Shown here: positions 1 through 6,619 of the stretch, piece by piece
Layout: each line of letters begins with the position of its first letter
Numbering within the stretch: the stretch's first letter is position 1
Assembly: GCA_012798975.1 (NCBI GenBank)
Contig: JAAZME010000054.1
Span: 1 to 8,523 of the forward strand
Length of the DNA: 8,523 nucleotides
DNA from: Gallicola sp.
Lineage (GTDB): Bacteria; Bacillota; Clostridia; Tissierellales; Peptoniphilaceae
Direction of reading: 5' to 3'
The notes under the pieces: model-generated
Database searches by the model: none
What the model was told of the DNA's origin: nothing
Seen by the model: the letters and a program-made list of their open reading frames with translations, nothing else
Translations under genes and position numbers: made by a program

Positions 1-1538
1 AAAAACACATCTCCTGTTTTTAAATATGGCAGCCGATTTGATTCTTCCGGACTCAAATCCGTCTCTTCCCGAATGGTGTCAATATCCGTCGCTCTTGTCG
101 TTCTAAAAATCAACTTCGTATTCAGCTGCGCCGTAATAGTACTGTCTAGAAGCGATGGCCTTTGTGTTGCCAAAATCAGGAATACACCGTACTTTCTTCC
201 CTCTTGTGCGATTTCCCGAAGGACATATTTGCTGGGGATTTCCCGCATGCCGTCTTTCGACTGAGGAGCAAAATTATGGGCCTCGTCTGTTACCACAATA
301 AAAGGAGGGAAATACTCTCCGCTCTCATTATTGATCATCTGATCTCTGTAGTTTCTCCTTTTGTCATAAAACAAATTCATCAAATAGGTAGAGAATACCT
401 GAATAATCTTAATGCTTCCCTGAAGAACAACGAGCTTTCTAGAAAGAAGTGCTCTTTCGCAGTCTTCGGTGTTCTGATTGAAGATGCCAAGATTTTCTAG
501 TTTATTAAACCTCCAGTAAACCCCCATAACGGAAGAGGCCGGACATTTGTCGTTGTATTTTTTGTATACTTCTAAAACTCTTTCATAATTCTCTCTTTCT
601 TCTTTTTCTGCAGCATCGATAATCCGGTCTTGGATTTTAGCCTCCTGCCCCAGTTCCTGCCCGGCCCTTAAGTCTTCGATTCTCTGGCGGAAGGTATACA
701 GGGAGTCTTTCGGGCGATGAAGATTTTCCACTACATTTTCCATAGCCTCTGTCAAGTGCGAACTGGTATTGAGCAGGTTTTTCAAGTCCTTTGTATTTAT
801 TTTTGAAAACTCGATTCCGATGTTTTTTCCTATCGTAAACTTTTCAAAAGAGTTTTCATAGTCTTCCCCATACCCCTCTAAAAATCTTTCGCTAAAATCC
901 ATCTCGTAGTGGGGATCTAGAACCAAAGTAGGGATTTCTTTTCTCATCAATTCTTCCAACAGCACACGAAGACCAAAAGACTTTCCAGAACCCGATCCCC
1001 CGAAGATTCCGATATGGGGATACTCGTTCATTCCATAAAGATTTAGTAAATAAGGAACATCCTTTTGTTCTAATGTTTTTCCCTTTTGGAACGTCTTGCA
1101 GAGATTTTTCCATTGATCTTCCATCGTAGCGGCTATCTCTTCTGTATTGCGAATAACACCTATGGTAAGGCCTGTATCTTTTGTACAGGATATAAAATAG
1201 GATTTTACTTCTTGAAAGTTTGGAATCCGGCAGACAGATCCCGTTTCGATAGGATAATTCCCCTCTTCCAAAAGCCGAACTTTTCCGATGTACACAGTAT
1301 CCTTGTCTAAATCAAAACCCACTTCCCGCAAGTTTTCGATCATTCTCTGATCTGGTACACCATGATTCTCATCCATAGGTATAAAACGGTTGTAGGTATG
1401 TGCTTCCACAATCTCCCCTAAAATATCCCCTTGATCTCTGTCTTCAATAATCAAAAATTCATTGATTCTAAATTTATATTCTTTTGATCCGATAAAAGCT
1501 TCCTGCTGATCGGTCATGCCGACAATTTTTATATCCAA
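1..1538 (-). CDS. herA: HerA-family hexameric DNA-translocating ATPase, 3' end cut by the window
   Basis: My translation of the reverse strand gives 512 residues with no stop before the window edge, so only the C-terminus is missing. An N-terminal beta-rich part of about 150 residues fits the HAS-barrel of HerA. The ATPase core follows: P-loop GGSGSGKS at residues 180-187, a DPH motif at 208-210, Walker B VVTDEAHNF with Asp418-Glu419, and the sensor-like segment LATQRP around 456-461. HerA family members form hexameric rings that pump DNA and drive the partner nuclease NurA in end resection. The nurA gene directly upstream supports this role. I chose a TTG start at 1538 because AGGAG lies 7 bases upstream; the first ATG (1517) has no ribosome binding site at a usable distance. 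Related HerA ATPases also occur in anti-phage systems with other nucleases, but the NurA partner points to the repair type. Family assignment is firm; the physiological role is inferred. Confidence 0.92.
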   Translation of the reverse strand, partial: MDIKIVGMTDQQEAFIGSKEYKFRINEFLIIEDRDQGDILGEIVEAHTYNRFIPMDENHGVPDQRMIENLREVGFDLDKDTVYIGKVRLLEEGNYPIETGSVCRIPNFQEVKSYFISCTKDTGLTIGVIRNTEEIAATMEDQWKNLCKTFQKGKTLEQKDVPYLLNLYGMNEYPHIGIFGGSGSGKSFGLRVLLEELMRKEIPTLVLDPHYEMDFSERFLEGYGEDYENSFEKFTIGKNIGIEFSKINTKDLKNLLNTSSHLTEAMENVVENLHRPKDSLYTFRQRIEDLRAGQELGQEAKIQDRIIDAAEKEERENYERVLEVYKKYNDKCPASSVMGVYWRFNKLENLGIFNQNTEDCERALLSRKLVVLQGSIKIIQVFSTYLMNLFYDKRRNYRDQMINNESGEYFPPFIVVTDEAHNFAPQSKDGMREIPSKYVLREIAQEGRKYGVFLILATQRPSLLDSTITAQLNTKLIFRTTRATDIDTIREETDLSPEESNRLPYLKTGDVF

Positions 1539-1545
1539 TTTTTAT

Positions 1546-1550
1546 CTCCT
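1546..1550 (-). promoter_or_regulatory. herA ribosome binding site overlapping the nurA stop codon
   Basis: On the reverse strand AGGAG overlaps the last two bases of the nurA TAG stop and is 7 bases from a TTG codon. This decides the herA start and suggests that ribosomes finishing nurA re-initiate on herA. Confidence 0.7.
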
Positions 1551-2514
1551 AATAGATTCGTTTGCTTCTTTGAGAACGGAATAACTTTTCATAAAACTTC
1601 GGTTCCAAATACATCTGAAGCATTTCTTCAATCATTTTATTTGTAATACGGGATTCCCGATCTACATAATCCAGAAGAAGAGGTATACCCCGTCCGTTTT
1701 CATCTGTTAATGCCAAGATTAACGACAAAACACTCTCCATTTCCTCTTTCTGCTCTTCTAACAAATCCACCCCGATCACCGACGGATCTCTGCTGCTTCT
1801 CATAAAGGCTGAATACATCCCTCGGGTTTCTTTCCCTTCTTTCATGCCGTGTATTTCTATAGCTTCCTTGTAATCCAGCTGATTAAACAAGGCTTCTTTA
1901 TCGTAAAAAGCGTTAAACTTCTCTCTTATATTTTCAGGGAGTTGCTCATATACAATAGAGGTTTTAATTTCTTCAATAACACCAGCCAAAACAATTCCTC
2001 TTTCTAAAACTATCTCTTTTAACTCTTCCCATAGCTCCGGCTGCAAAATGGCAAAACGAATCAAAGAACCGTCCATCAAAAGAACTGCCGGGGACTTCTC
2101 TTTCAAAGCCTCCAGCGTAACTTCTATTTCGATAGCCGCAAGCTTTGCTTCTTCTTTTTTCCTGCTCTCTTCCGTATTCGACGTCAAGGGCTGTTCAAGC
2201 AGTGGAATAAACACATCCGAAAGAGTATAATAGGATTCCATATCCGCTGTAGAAATACTAACACCTCTAAAAAGAGTAGCAAAATGAGGATAAGCTCCAC
2301 CGTAGTGATTACTGCTGGCATCGGTGAAGAGAATCCCTCCATTTTCAGATATTCTTTTTAAAGAACTTTTCTTCATCTCTTCCACTTTGTACCTGAAACC
2401 GATCTGATCCAGAAGATGTCTCCAATCGGACTTCGATAATTTCATAAACTCTTTATAATAGTCTTCTAAAGCAGTATTCAGTTTTTGAATCTCTTCTATA
2501 ATCTTTTTTTCCAT
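1549..2514 (-). CDS. nurA: NurA-domain nuclease, partner of HerA
   Basis: A 321-residue protein with the layout of the NurA family (RNase H-like fold, metal-dependent 5'-3' exonuclease and endonuclease that resects DNA ends with HerA). Visible landmarks are FTDASS with Asp65 (the first metal-binding motif, usually DGS or DAS), an acidic helix around Glu122-Glu131, LLMDGSL with Asp148, the GVIEEIKTS segment with Lys184, VIGVDLLEE with Asp250, and the C-terminal GIPLLLDYVDRES block that matches the family's closing motif. There is no signal peptide or membrane segment, so it is cytosolic. The start ATG has GGAG 6 bases upstream and lies inside the end of rsmI (19-base overlap in another frame). 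herA follows 10 bases downstream. Similarity between NurA proteins is low and I judged this by motif order plus the herA neighbour, which makes the call strong. Confidence 0.86.
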   Translation of the reverse strand: MEKKIIEEIQKLNTALEDYYKEFMKLSKSDWRHLLDQIGFRYKVEEMKKSSLKRISENGGILFTDASSNHYGGAYPHFATLFRGVSISTADMESYYTLSDVFIPLLEQPLTSNTEESRKKEEAKLAAIEIEVTLEALKEKSPAVLLMDGSLIRFAILQPELWEELKEIVLERGIVLAGVIEEIKTSIVYEQLPENIREKFNAFYDKEALFNQLDYKEAIEIHGMKEGKETRGMYSAFMRSSRDPSVIGVDLLEEQKEEMESVLSLILALTDENGRGIPLLLDYVDRESRITNKMIEEMLQMYLEPKFYEKLFRSQRSKRIY

Positions 2515-3335
2515 GGAATCTCCAAACTTATTTCATAGACTTCATTTCTCTTTAAATTATACAGAGAACAGGCCTTTTTTACGCTTTCCTTTCGAGACAA
2601 GCCTTCTTCCTGATATTCTTCTAAAACTTTTCGGATATCAATCTCTTCCGACTCTATTTTCGCACCCTCAAGAACAAGAACAAATTCCCCCTTTAAAGTC
2701 TCTTTATGTTCTATCCTTTCCAAGACCTCTTTTACACTTCCCCGAATTACCTCTTCGTGCAGTTTCGTGAGCTCTCTGCATAGAGCGATTTTCCTATCTG
2801 GAAAATAATCAGAAAGGAGCTTCAAACTCTGTTTGATTCTATGGACAGATTCATACAGAATCCCTGTGTGTTCTAGTTTAGATAATAATTCTATAAACTC
2901 TTTCTGCTCCTTGGCACTGCGGGGGATAAATCCAAGATAAGTAAACACAGACGTATCCATACCAGAAAGGATCAGTGCAGTAATCGAAGCAGTTGCCCCT
3001 GGAAGAACTTCCAAGTCCACACCTGACTCCACTGCTTTTTCTACCATAATCTGCCCCGGATCGTTTATCCCGGGCATCCCTGCGTCGCTGACGAGTGCAA
3101 TATTTTTTCCATTCATCAGTTCCTCTATAAAAAAATCAGACCGGAACTCTTCATTATGTTTATGATAAGAAATCATTTTATTTTCTATCTCGAAATATTT
3201 TAAAAGCCTTCCTGTATGTCTCGTATCTTCGCAGGCTATAAAATCCGCTTCCTTTAATATTCGTATCGCTCTTAGCGTTATATCTTCCATATTCCCTATG
3301 GGAGTTGGAACGATGTATAATTTTCCCTTATTCAT
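2496..3335 (-). CDS. rsmI: 16S rRNA (cytidine-1402-2'-O)-methyltransferase RsmI
   Basis: A SAM-dependent methyltransferase of the tetrapyrrole-methylase fold that puts the 2'-O-methyl group on C1402 in the decoding centre of 16S rRNA. With the start used here it has 279 residues, normal for RsmI. Motifs in order: IVPTPIGNMEDITLRA near residues 8-24, ACEDTRHTGRLL at 34-45, LVSDAGMPGINDPG at 81-94, the LPGATASITAL block from 111, YESVHRI in the middle, and a C-terminal helix-turn-helix-like tail. The reading frame is open up to an ATG at 3383, but those 16 extra residues lie inside trmN6 and the family starts at the KLYIVPTPIGN strand, so the ATG at 3335 is preferred. It overlaps the end of trmN6 by 8 bases and nurA by 19. 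YESVHRI has Val where Pro is usual, which looks harmless. Confidence 0.96.
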   Translation of the reverse strand: MNKGKLYIVPTPIGNMEDITLRAIRILKEADFIACEDTRHTGRLLKYFEIENKMISYHKHNEEFRSDFFIEELMNGKNIALVSDAGMPGINDPGQIMVEKAVESGVDLEVLPGATASITALILSGMDTSVFTYLGFIPRSAKEQKEFIELLSKLEHTGILYESVHRIKQSLKLLSDYFPDRKIALCRELTKLHEEVIRGSVKEVLERIEHKETLKGEFVLVLEGAKIESEEIDIRKVLEEYQEEGLSRKESVKKACSLYNLKRNEVYEISLEIPWKKRL

Positions 3336-4029
3336 AAAAAGCTTTAACCTCATCTCTGTATTCTCGGCCTTCATAAACTGCAAAAGGCTCTTTTACAACG
3401 AACCCCTCTTTTCCACCCTTTACAAATTTTAAGAGTACCATTTTGCTTTCTTCTCCGCTGCGGGAAGGAACGGGGACCATTTCCTTTGGCTCTATCTTAT
3501 ATTTTCTTCCATAATAAAACAAATCCACTAAACGGTGAGGCCGGTGAATCATATATAGAACCCCTCCCTCTTTCATATACTTCTTTGCAAAGATAAAAAT
3601 ATCCTCTGCAGTCATTTCTATTTCATAACGGGATACATAATCCTGTTTCAATTTATTTTCCAACCCGGAACCTTTTTTATAATAGGGCGGATTCGTTACG
3701 ATATAATCCAGTTCATCTTGTTCTAATGAAAAATCCTTTATATTTTTAAACACGGGAATCACTTTCTTCTCAAGTCCATTTTCCATAACCGACTTTTCAA
3801 AGAGGCGGATATTCTCTTCTTGTATCTCCACTCCATATACTTTTGACAATTCATAGAGATAAGAACATCTCATAGAAATAAAACCTGTACCTGCTCCTAT
3901 TTCTGCCATTACCTTTCCTCTTTTCATCTTCGCATATTCTGAAAGAAAAACAGCATCAATACCAAAGGAAAATCCATCCTCCTCCGCATAAATCGAATAA
4001 GGCGTTCTTGGAATATATAATCTTTTCAT
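3328..4029 (-). CDS. trmN6: tRNA1(Val) (adenine-37-N6)-methyltransferase, TrmN6/YfiC type
   Basis: A Rossmann-fold class I methyltransferase of 233 residues. The SAM-binding loop is AEIGAGTGF at 42-50, the acidic residue after strand 2 is in VYGVEIQ near 64-70, and the catalytic motif is NPPY at 113-116, the signature of N6-adenine methylation. The N-terminal stretch FSFGIDAVFLSEYA around 20-33 corresponds to the FRFGTDAVLLAxFA pattern of TrmN6 proteins, which methylate A37 of tRNA1(Val). It is the first gene of the minus-strand operon. AGGGAGGG lies 5 bases before the ATG, and an extended -10 promoter is just upstream. The adjacent trmN6-rsmI pair is common in Firmicutes. Substrate specificity is by family only; related NPPY enzymes can modify other RNAs. 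Confidence 0.9.
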   Translation of the reverse strand: MKRLYIPRTPYSIYAEEDGFSFGIDAVFLSEYAKMKRGKVMAEIGAGTGFISMRCSYLYELSKVYGVEIQEENIRLFEKSVMENGLEKKVIPVFKNIKDFSLEQDELDYIVTNPPYYKKGSGLENKLKQDYVSRYEIEMTAEDIFIFAKKYMKEGGVLYMIHRPHRLVDLFYYGRKYKIEPKEMVPVPSRSGEESKMVLLKFVKGGKEGFVVKEPFAVYEGREYRDEVKAFYE

Positions 4030-4034
4030 AATAA

Positions 4035-4055
4035 CCCTCCCTGTTTATTATAGCA
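4035..4055 (-). promoter_or_regulatory. Extended -10 promoter and ribosome binding site of the trmN6 operon
   Basis: Read on the reverse strand, TGCTATAAT (4055-4047) is a perfect TGnTATAAT extended -10, which does not need a good -35; none is seen. AGGGAGGG (4042-4035) follows almost at once and the trmN6 ATG is at 4029. With normal geometry, transcription would start near 4040, giving a leader of only about 11 bases with the ribosome binding site at its very 5' end. Confidence 0.6.
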
Positions 4056-4124
4056 AAAACATTCTATTCTCCTTTCTTAAACCTATCGCCTATAACATAT
4101 ATCTATATTTAATTTTTTAGTAAT

Positions 4125-4144
4125 TTATGATACTATTATCATAA
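4125..4144 (+). promoter_or_regulatory. Perfect 8-bp inverted repeat over the -10 region of the flavoprotein gene, probable operator
   Basis: TTATGATA (4125-4132), spacer CTAT, then TATCATAA (4137-4144) form a perfect 8+8 inverted repeat. A third near copy of the half-site, GATCATAA, follows at 4145-4152 and runs into the ribosome binding site AAAGGAGGT (4151-4159). The -10 candidates TATTAT (4134-4139) and TGATACTAT (4128-4136) lie inside it. A repressor bound here would block the promoter. The size and AT-rich symmetry recall operators of redox or metal sensors such as PerR/Fur, but the bases do not match a consensus I can name. Confidence 0.5.
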
Positions 4145-4163
4145 GATCATAAAGGAGGTCATT

Positions 4164-5072
4164 ATGTACGATGTAATAATTATAGGATCTGGTGTGGCTG
4201 GATTAACAGCTGCTATTTATGCAAGAAGCCGATCTTTAAAAACAGCTGTATTTGAAAAAGAAGAAAACGTTGGAGGCATAATCCGCGGCGTTTCATTTGT
4301 GACACATTATCCTGGCGTAAGTTATAACGAGCGCGGTGATGAATTCGTTTCTAAAATTGAAGATCAAACACGGGATGCAGGCGCAGAAATTATCCATGAA
4401 GAAGTAACAAAAGTTGATTTAAACGCTGATCCGAAAGTTGTTTATACAAACAACGGCAAATACGAAGCAAAAAAAATTGTTATAGCAAATGGCACTGCTC
4501 CAAGAAAATTAGATTGTCATAGCGAAGACAATGATACTCTTATCAGCTACGATGCTTTCGCAGATTCTTCTAAAGCTTTTGGAAAAGAAGTATTTATCGT
4601 TGGCGGTTCTGACGGTGCTGTAAAAGAAAGTATTTTCCTAGCTTCTTTAGCCAATAAAGTTCATATCACTCATCAAGGAGAAGCGTTAACAGCAATCGAA
4701 GCTTTCCAAAATGAAGTTAACTCTAAAAACAATATCGAAGTTCATTTAAATACACGAATTGATTCCATTTCTGGAGAATCAGGAAATGTTACTGTCAAGC
4801 TTCGTGATGTAAAAACTGACGAAATTACAGAAGTTTCAGGCGATCATTATGTATTCGCATACATAGGCGGCGTCCCTAATACGGTTTTATATGAAGGTCT
4901 TGATTTAACGGATAAAGGCTATATCGTAATTGATAAAAACATGAAAACAAATATCGACGGTGTTTACGCTGCCGGGGATATTGTAGATAACGATGTGCGT
5001 CAAATTTCTACTGCAGCAAGCGAAGGAACTATCGCTGCAATCCGTATCGCAGATGAACTTAAAAACGCATAA
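4164..5072 (+). CDS. Thioredoxin-reductase-like FAD flavoprotein without the CxxC active site
   Basis: 302 residues with the two-domain layout of low-molecular-weight thioredoxin reductases. FAD binding: IIGSGVAGLTAA (GSGVAG at 8-13), the ATG-type loop VIANGTAPRKL near 106-116, and the C-terminal GVYAAGDIVDNDVRQ with Asp272 and Arg279-Gln280. The central nucleotide-binding domain begins VFIVGGSDGAVKES at 143-156. Where thioredoxin reductases have CATC, this protein reads D-A-F-A at 130-133, and its only cysteine is Cys118. The HRRxxxR motif that holds the NADPH phosphate is replaced by HQGEALTA near 170-177. It therefore should not reduce thioredoxin by the usual dithiol relay, and may use NADH, ferredoxin or another partner. 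The gene is monocistronic, with an excellent ribosome binding site, its own likely operator and a strong terminator. Databases will often label it thioredoxin reductase; I advise against that name. Fold is certain, reaction unknown. Confidence 0.85.
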   Translation: MYDVIIIGSGVAGLTAAIYARSRSLKTAVFEKEENVGGIIRGVSFVTHYPGVSYNERGDEFVSKIEDQTRDAGAEIIHEEVTKVDLNADPKVVYTNNGKYEAKKIVIANGTAPRKLDCHSEDNDTLISYDAFADSSKAFGKEVFIVGGSDGAVKESIFLASLANKVHITHQGEALTAIEAFQNEVNSKNNIEVHLNTRIDSISGESGNVTVKLRDVKTDEITEVSGDHYVFAYIGGVPNTVLYEGLDLTDKGYIVIDKNMKTNIDGVYAAGDIVDNDVRQISTAASEGTIAAIRIADELKNA

Positions 5073-5099
5073 TTTATAATAATATTTATTTGCTAACAC

Positions 5100-5128
5100 A
5101 AAAGATCCGGCTAAAACCGGATCTTTTT
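5100..5128 (+). terminator. Intrinsic terminator after the flavoprotein gene
   Basis: AAAAGATCCGG (5100-5110) pairs perfectly with CCGGATCTTTT (5117-5127) around the 6-base loop CTAAAA, followed by a T-run. It lies 28 bases after the stop and separates this gene from the O-acyltransferase operon. Confidence 0.93.
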
Positions 5129-5165
5129 ATTGATTATAATTAAAAAGACCTCTATATCTTACTTA

Positions 5166-5205
5166 TGATATAATTATACTTCCTGATAAATTAAATATAC
5201 GGAGG
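5166..5205 (+). promoter_or_regulatory. Extended -10 promoter and ribosome binding site of the O-acyltransferase operon
   Basis: TGATATAAT (5166-5174) is a perfect extended -10. No good -35 is seen at 16-18 bases. The expected transcription start is near 5181, giving a leader of about 32 bases containing GGAGG (5201-5205), 7 bases before the ATG at 5213. Confidence 0.65.
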
Positions 5206-5212
5206 TGTTGAT

Positions 5213-6610
5213 ATGTCTTTTAGCTCCTTAAGCTTCTTGTTCATATTCTTGCCTGTAGCACTCATCCTATATCTCATCACTCCGAAGAGATTTAAAAATC
5301 TTGTTCTCCTTGTGGAAAGTTTTCTTTTCTATCTTTGGGGAAACGGGGAAATGGTTATCTTGCTATGGGCTACCATATTAATAAACTATATAATCGGCTT
5401 GGGTATCGAGAAATCAAAAAACCACGCAAAAAAACTGCTCTGGATCGGAGTTATTACAAACATACTGATTCTCTGCTTTCATAAATATTATTTTTACATA
5501 GTTGATTTTTTCAACACAAATTTCGATGCGGGAATGGCGATCCCAGACGGATCTCTGCCTCTAGGTATCTCTTTCTTTATCTTTCAAGAGATCTCTTATT
5601 TAGTGGACGTTTACAAAAAAGATGCCCCTGCAAACAAAAACTTCTTGGAACTCAGCACTCATATATTTATGTATCCGAAAATCACCCAAGGACCTATTGT
5701 AAAATATAAAGACATCTATCAGCAGCTTTCCAGCCGTACTCTTTATTTTGAAAACATATATCTGGGACTTCGGCGATTTACATTAGGCTTATCCAAAAAG
5801 GTTCTTTTGGCAGATACTATCGGCGAAAAAACAGATATGATTTTCGCCCAGGTTTCAACAGGGCTGGATACTCCTACTGCATGGCTTGGCATGTTATGCT
5901 ACAGCCTTCAGCTGTTTTTCGACTTTTCCGGATATTCGGATATGGCAATCGGGATTGCTCAAATTATGGGTTTCCGATTTAAAGAAAACTTCAACTATCC
6001 CTATATTGCAAAGGACATTTCAGATTTCTGGAGCCGATGGCATATTTCTCTGTCTATGTTCTTCCGAGAATATATTTATTTTCCTTTAGGGGGAAACAGA
6101 AAGGGAGAGGTCAGGACTTACTTAAATCAATTCGTCGTCTTCTTTATCACAGGGATATGGCATGGAGAAACACTGAACTTTTTAGTGTGGGGAATCTATC
6201 ACTGGTTCTTTTCAGTCCTTGGAAAGTTCATGAAAAGATTCGACTGGTATATAAAAACACCGGATATTTTTAAAAGGATATTTACATTCCTGGTAGTGGC
6301 CATAGGTTTCGTAATCTTTCGAAGTGCAGATCTAGATCAAGCAATGCTTTATCTTTCCTATATGTTTAACAATGCATCGACGGCTGTTCCAGTTTTTGAA
6401 TTTCCTTACTTTCTATCGAATGATTTGATATTTTATTTAATAATAGGCTGCATTTTTTCTACACCTATTATAAGAAAAATCCATCATCAATATAAAGACA
6501 CAAAATGGTTTCCATGGATCTACGATATTGGTCTGCTATTATTCTTTATGCTTTCGATTCTGTTTTTAGTCAGCGGAAGCTACAGCCCCTTTATCTATTT
6601 CCAATTTTAG
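5213..6610 (+). CDS. MBOAT family O-acyltransferase, AlgI/DltB-like
   Basis: A 465-residue polytopic membrane protein with about 10-12 hydrophobic segments, the usual size for the bacterial MBOAT family (AlgI, DltB, PatA). It is expected to pass an acyl group, normally acetyl, from the cytoplasm across the membrane for O-acylation of a polysaccharide outside. Family landmarks: PKITQGPI at 155-162, FFDFSGYSDMAIG at about 235-247, FWSRWHISLSMFFREYIYFPLGG at 272-294 with conserved His277, and GIWHG at 314-318 with the catalytic His317. All key residues are intact. The next gene encodes an AlgJ/DHHW-like protein, the standard partner. There is no dltA or dltC nearby, so a polysaccharide substrate is more likely than D-alanylated teichoic acid, although the rest of a pathway could be elsewhere. 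No polysaccharide biosynthesis genes are in view. Confidence 0.93.
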   Translation: MSFSSLSFLFIFLPVALILYLITPKRFKNLVLLVESFLFYLWGNGEMVILLWATILINYIIGLGIEKSKNHAKKLLWIGVITNILILCFHKYYFYIVDFFNTNFDAGMAIPDGSLPLGISFFIFQEISYLVDVYKKDAPANKNFLELSTHIFMYPKITQGPIVKYKDIYQQLSSRTLYFENIYLGLRRFTLGLSKKVLLADTIGEKTDMIFAQVSTGLDTPTAWLGMLCYSLQLFFDFSGYSDMAIGIAQIMGFRFKENFNYPYIAKDISDFWSRWHISLSMFFREYIYFPLGGNRKGEVRTYLNQFVVFFITGIWHGETLNFLVWGIYHWFFSVLGKFMKRFDWYIKTPDIFKRIFTFLVVAIGFVIFRSADLDQAMLYLSYMFNNASTAVPVFEFPYFLSNDLIFYLIIGCIFSTPIIRKIHHQYKDTKWFPWIYDIGLLLFFMLSILFLVSGSYSPFIYFQF

Positions 6611-6619
6611 GAGAGAACA

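Noticed and set aside
162..500. Plus-strand 112-codon open frame
   Set aside because: It is the antisense shadow of the herA ATPase core (Walker B region), has no ribosome binding site and no recognisable protein features.
3336..3383. Longer rsmI start at 3383
   Set aside because: It adds 16 residues inside trmN6 with no family support; the ATG at 3335 gives the standard RsmI N-terminus and an ordinary 8-base overlap.
4048..4062. Micro-ORF (M-F-L-L-stop) with GGAG upstream, before trmN6 on the minus strand
   Set aside because: It would lie upstream of the predicted transcription start and encodes only four residues; it overlaps the -10 element.
4164..5072. Genuine thioredoxin reductase (trxB)
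   Set aside because: The CxxC motif is absent (D-A-F-A in its place) and only one cysteine exists in the whole protein.
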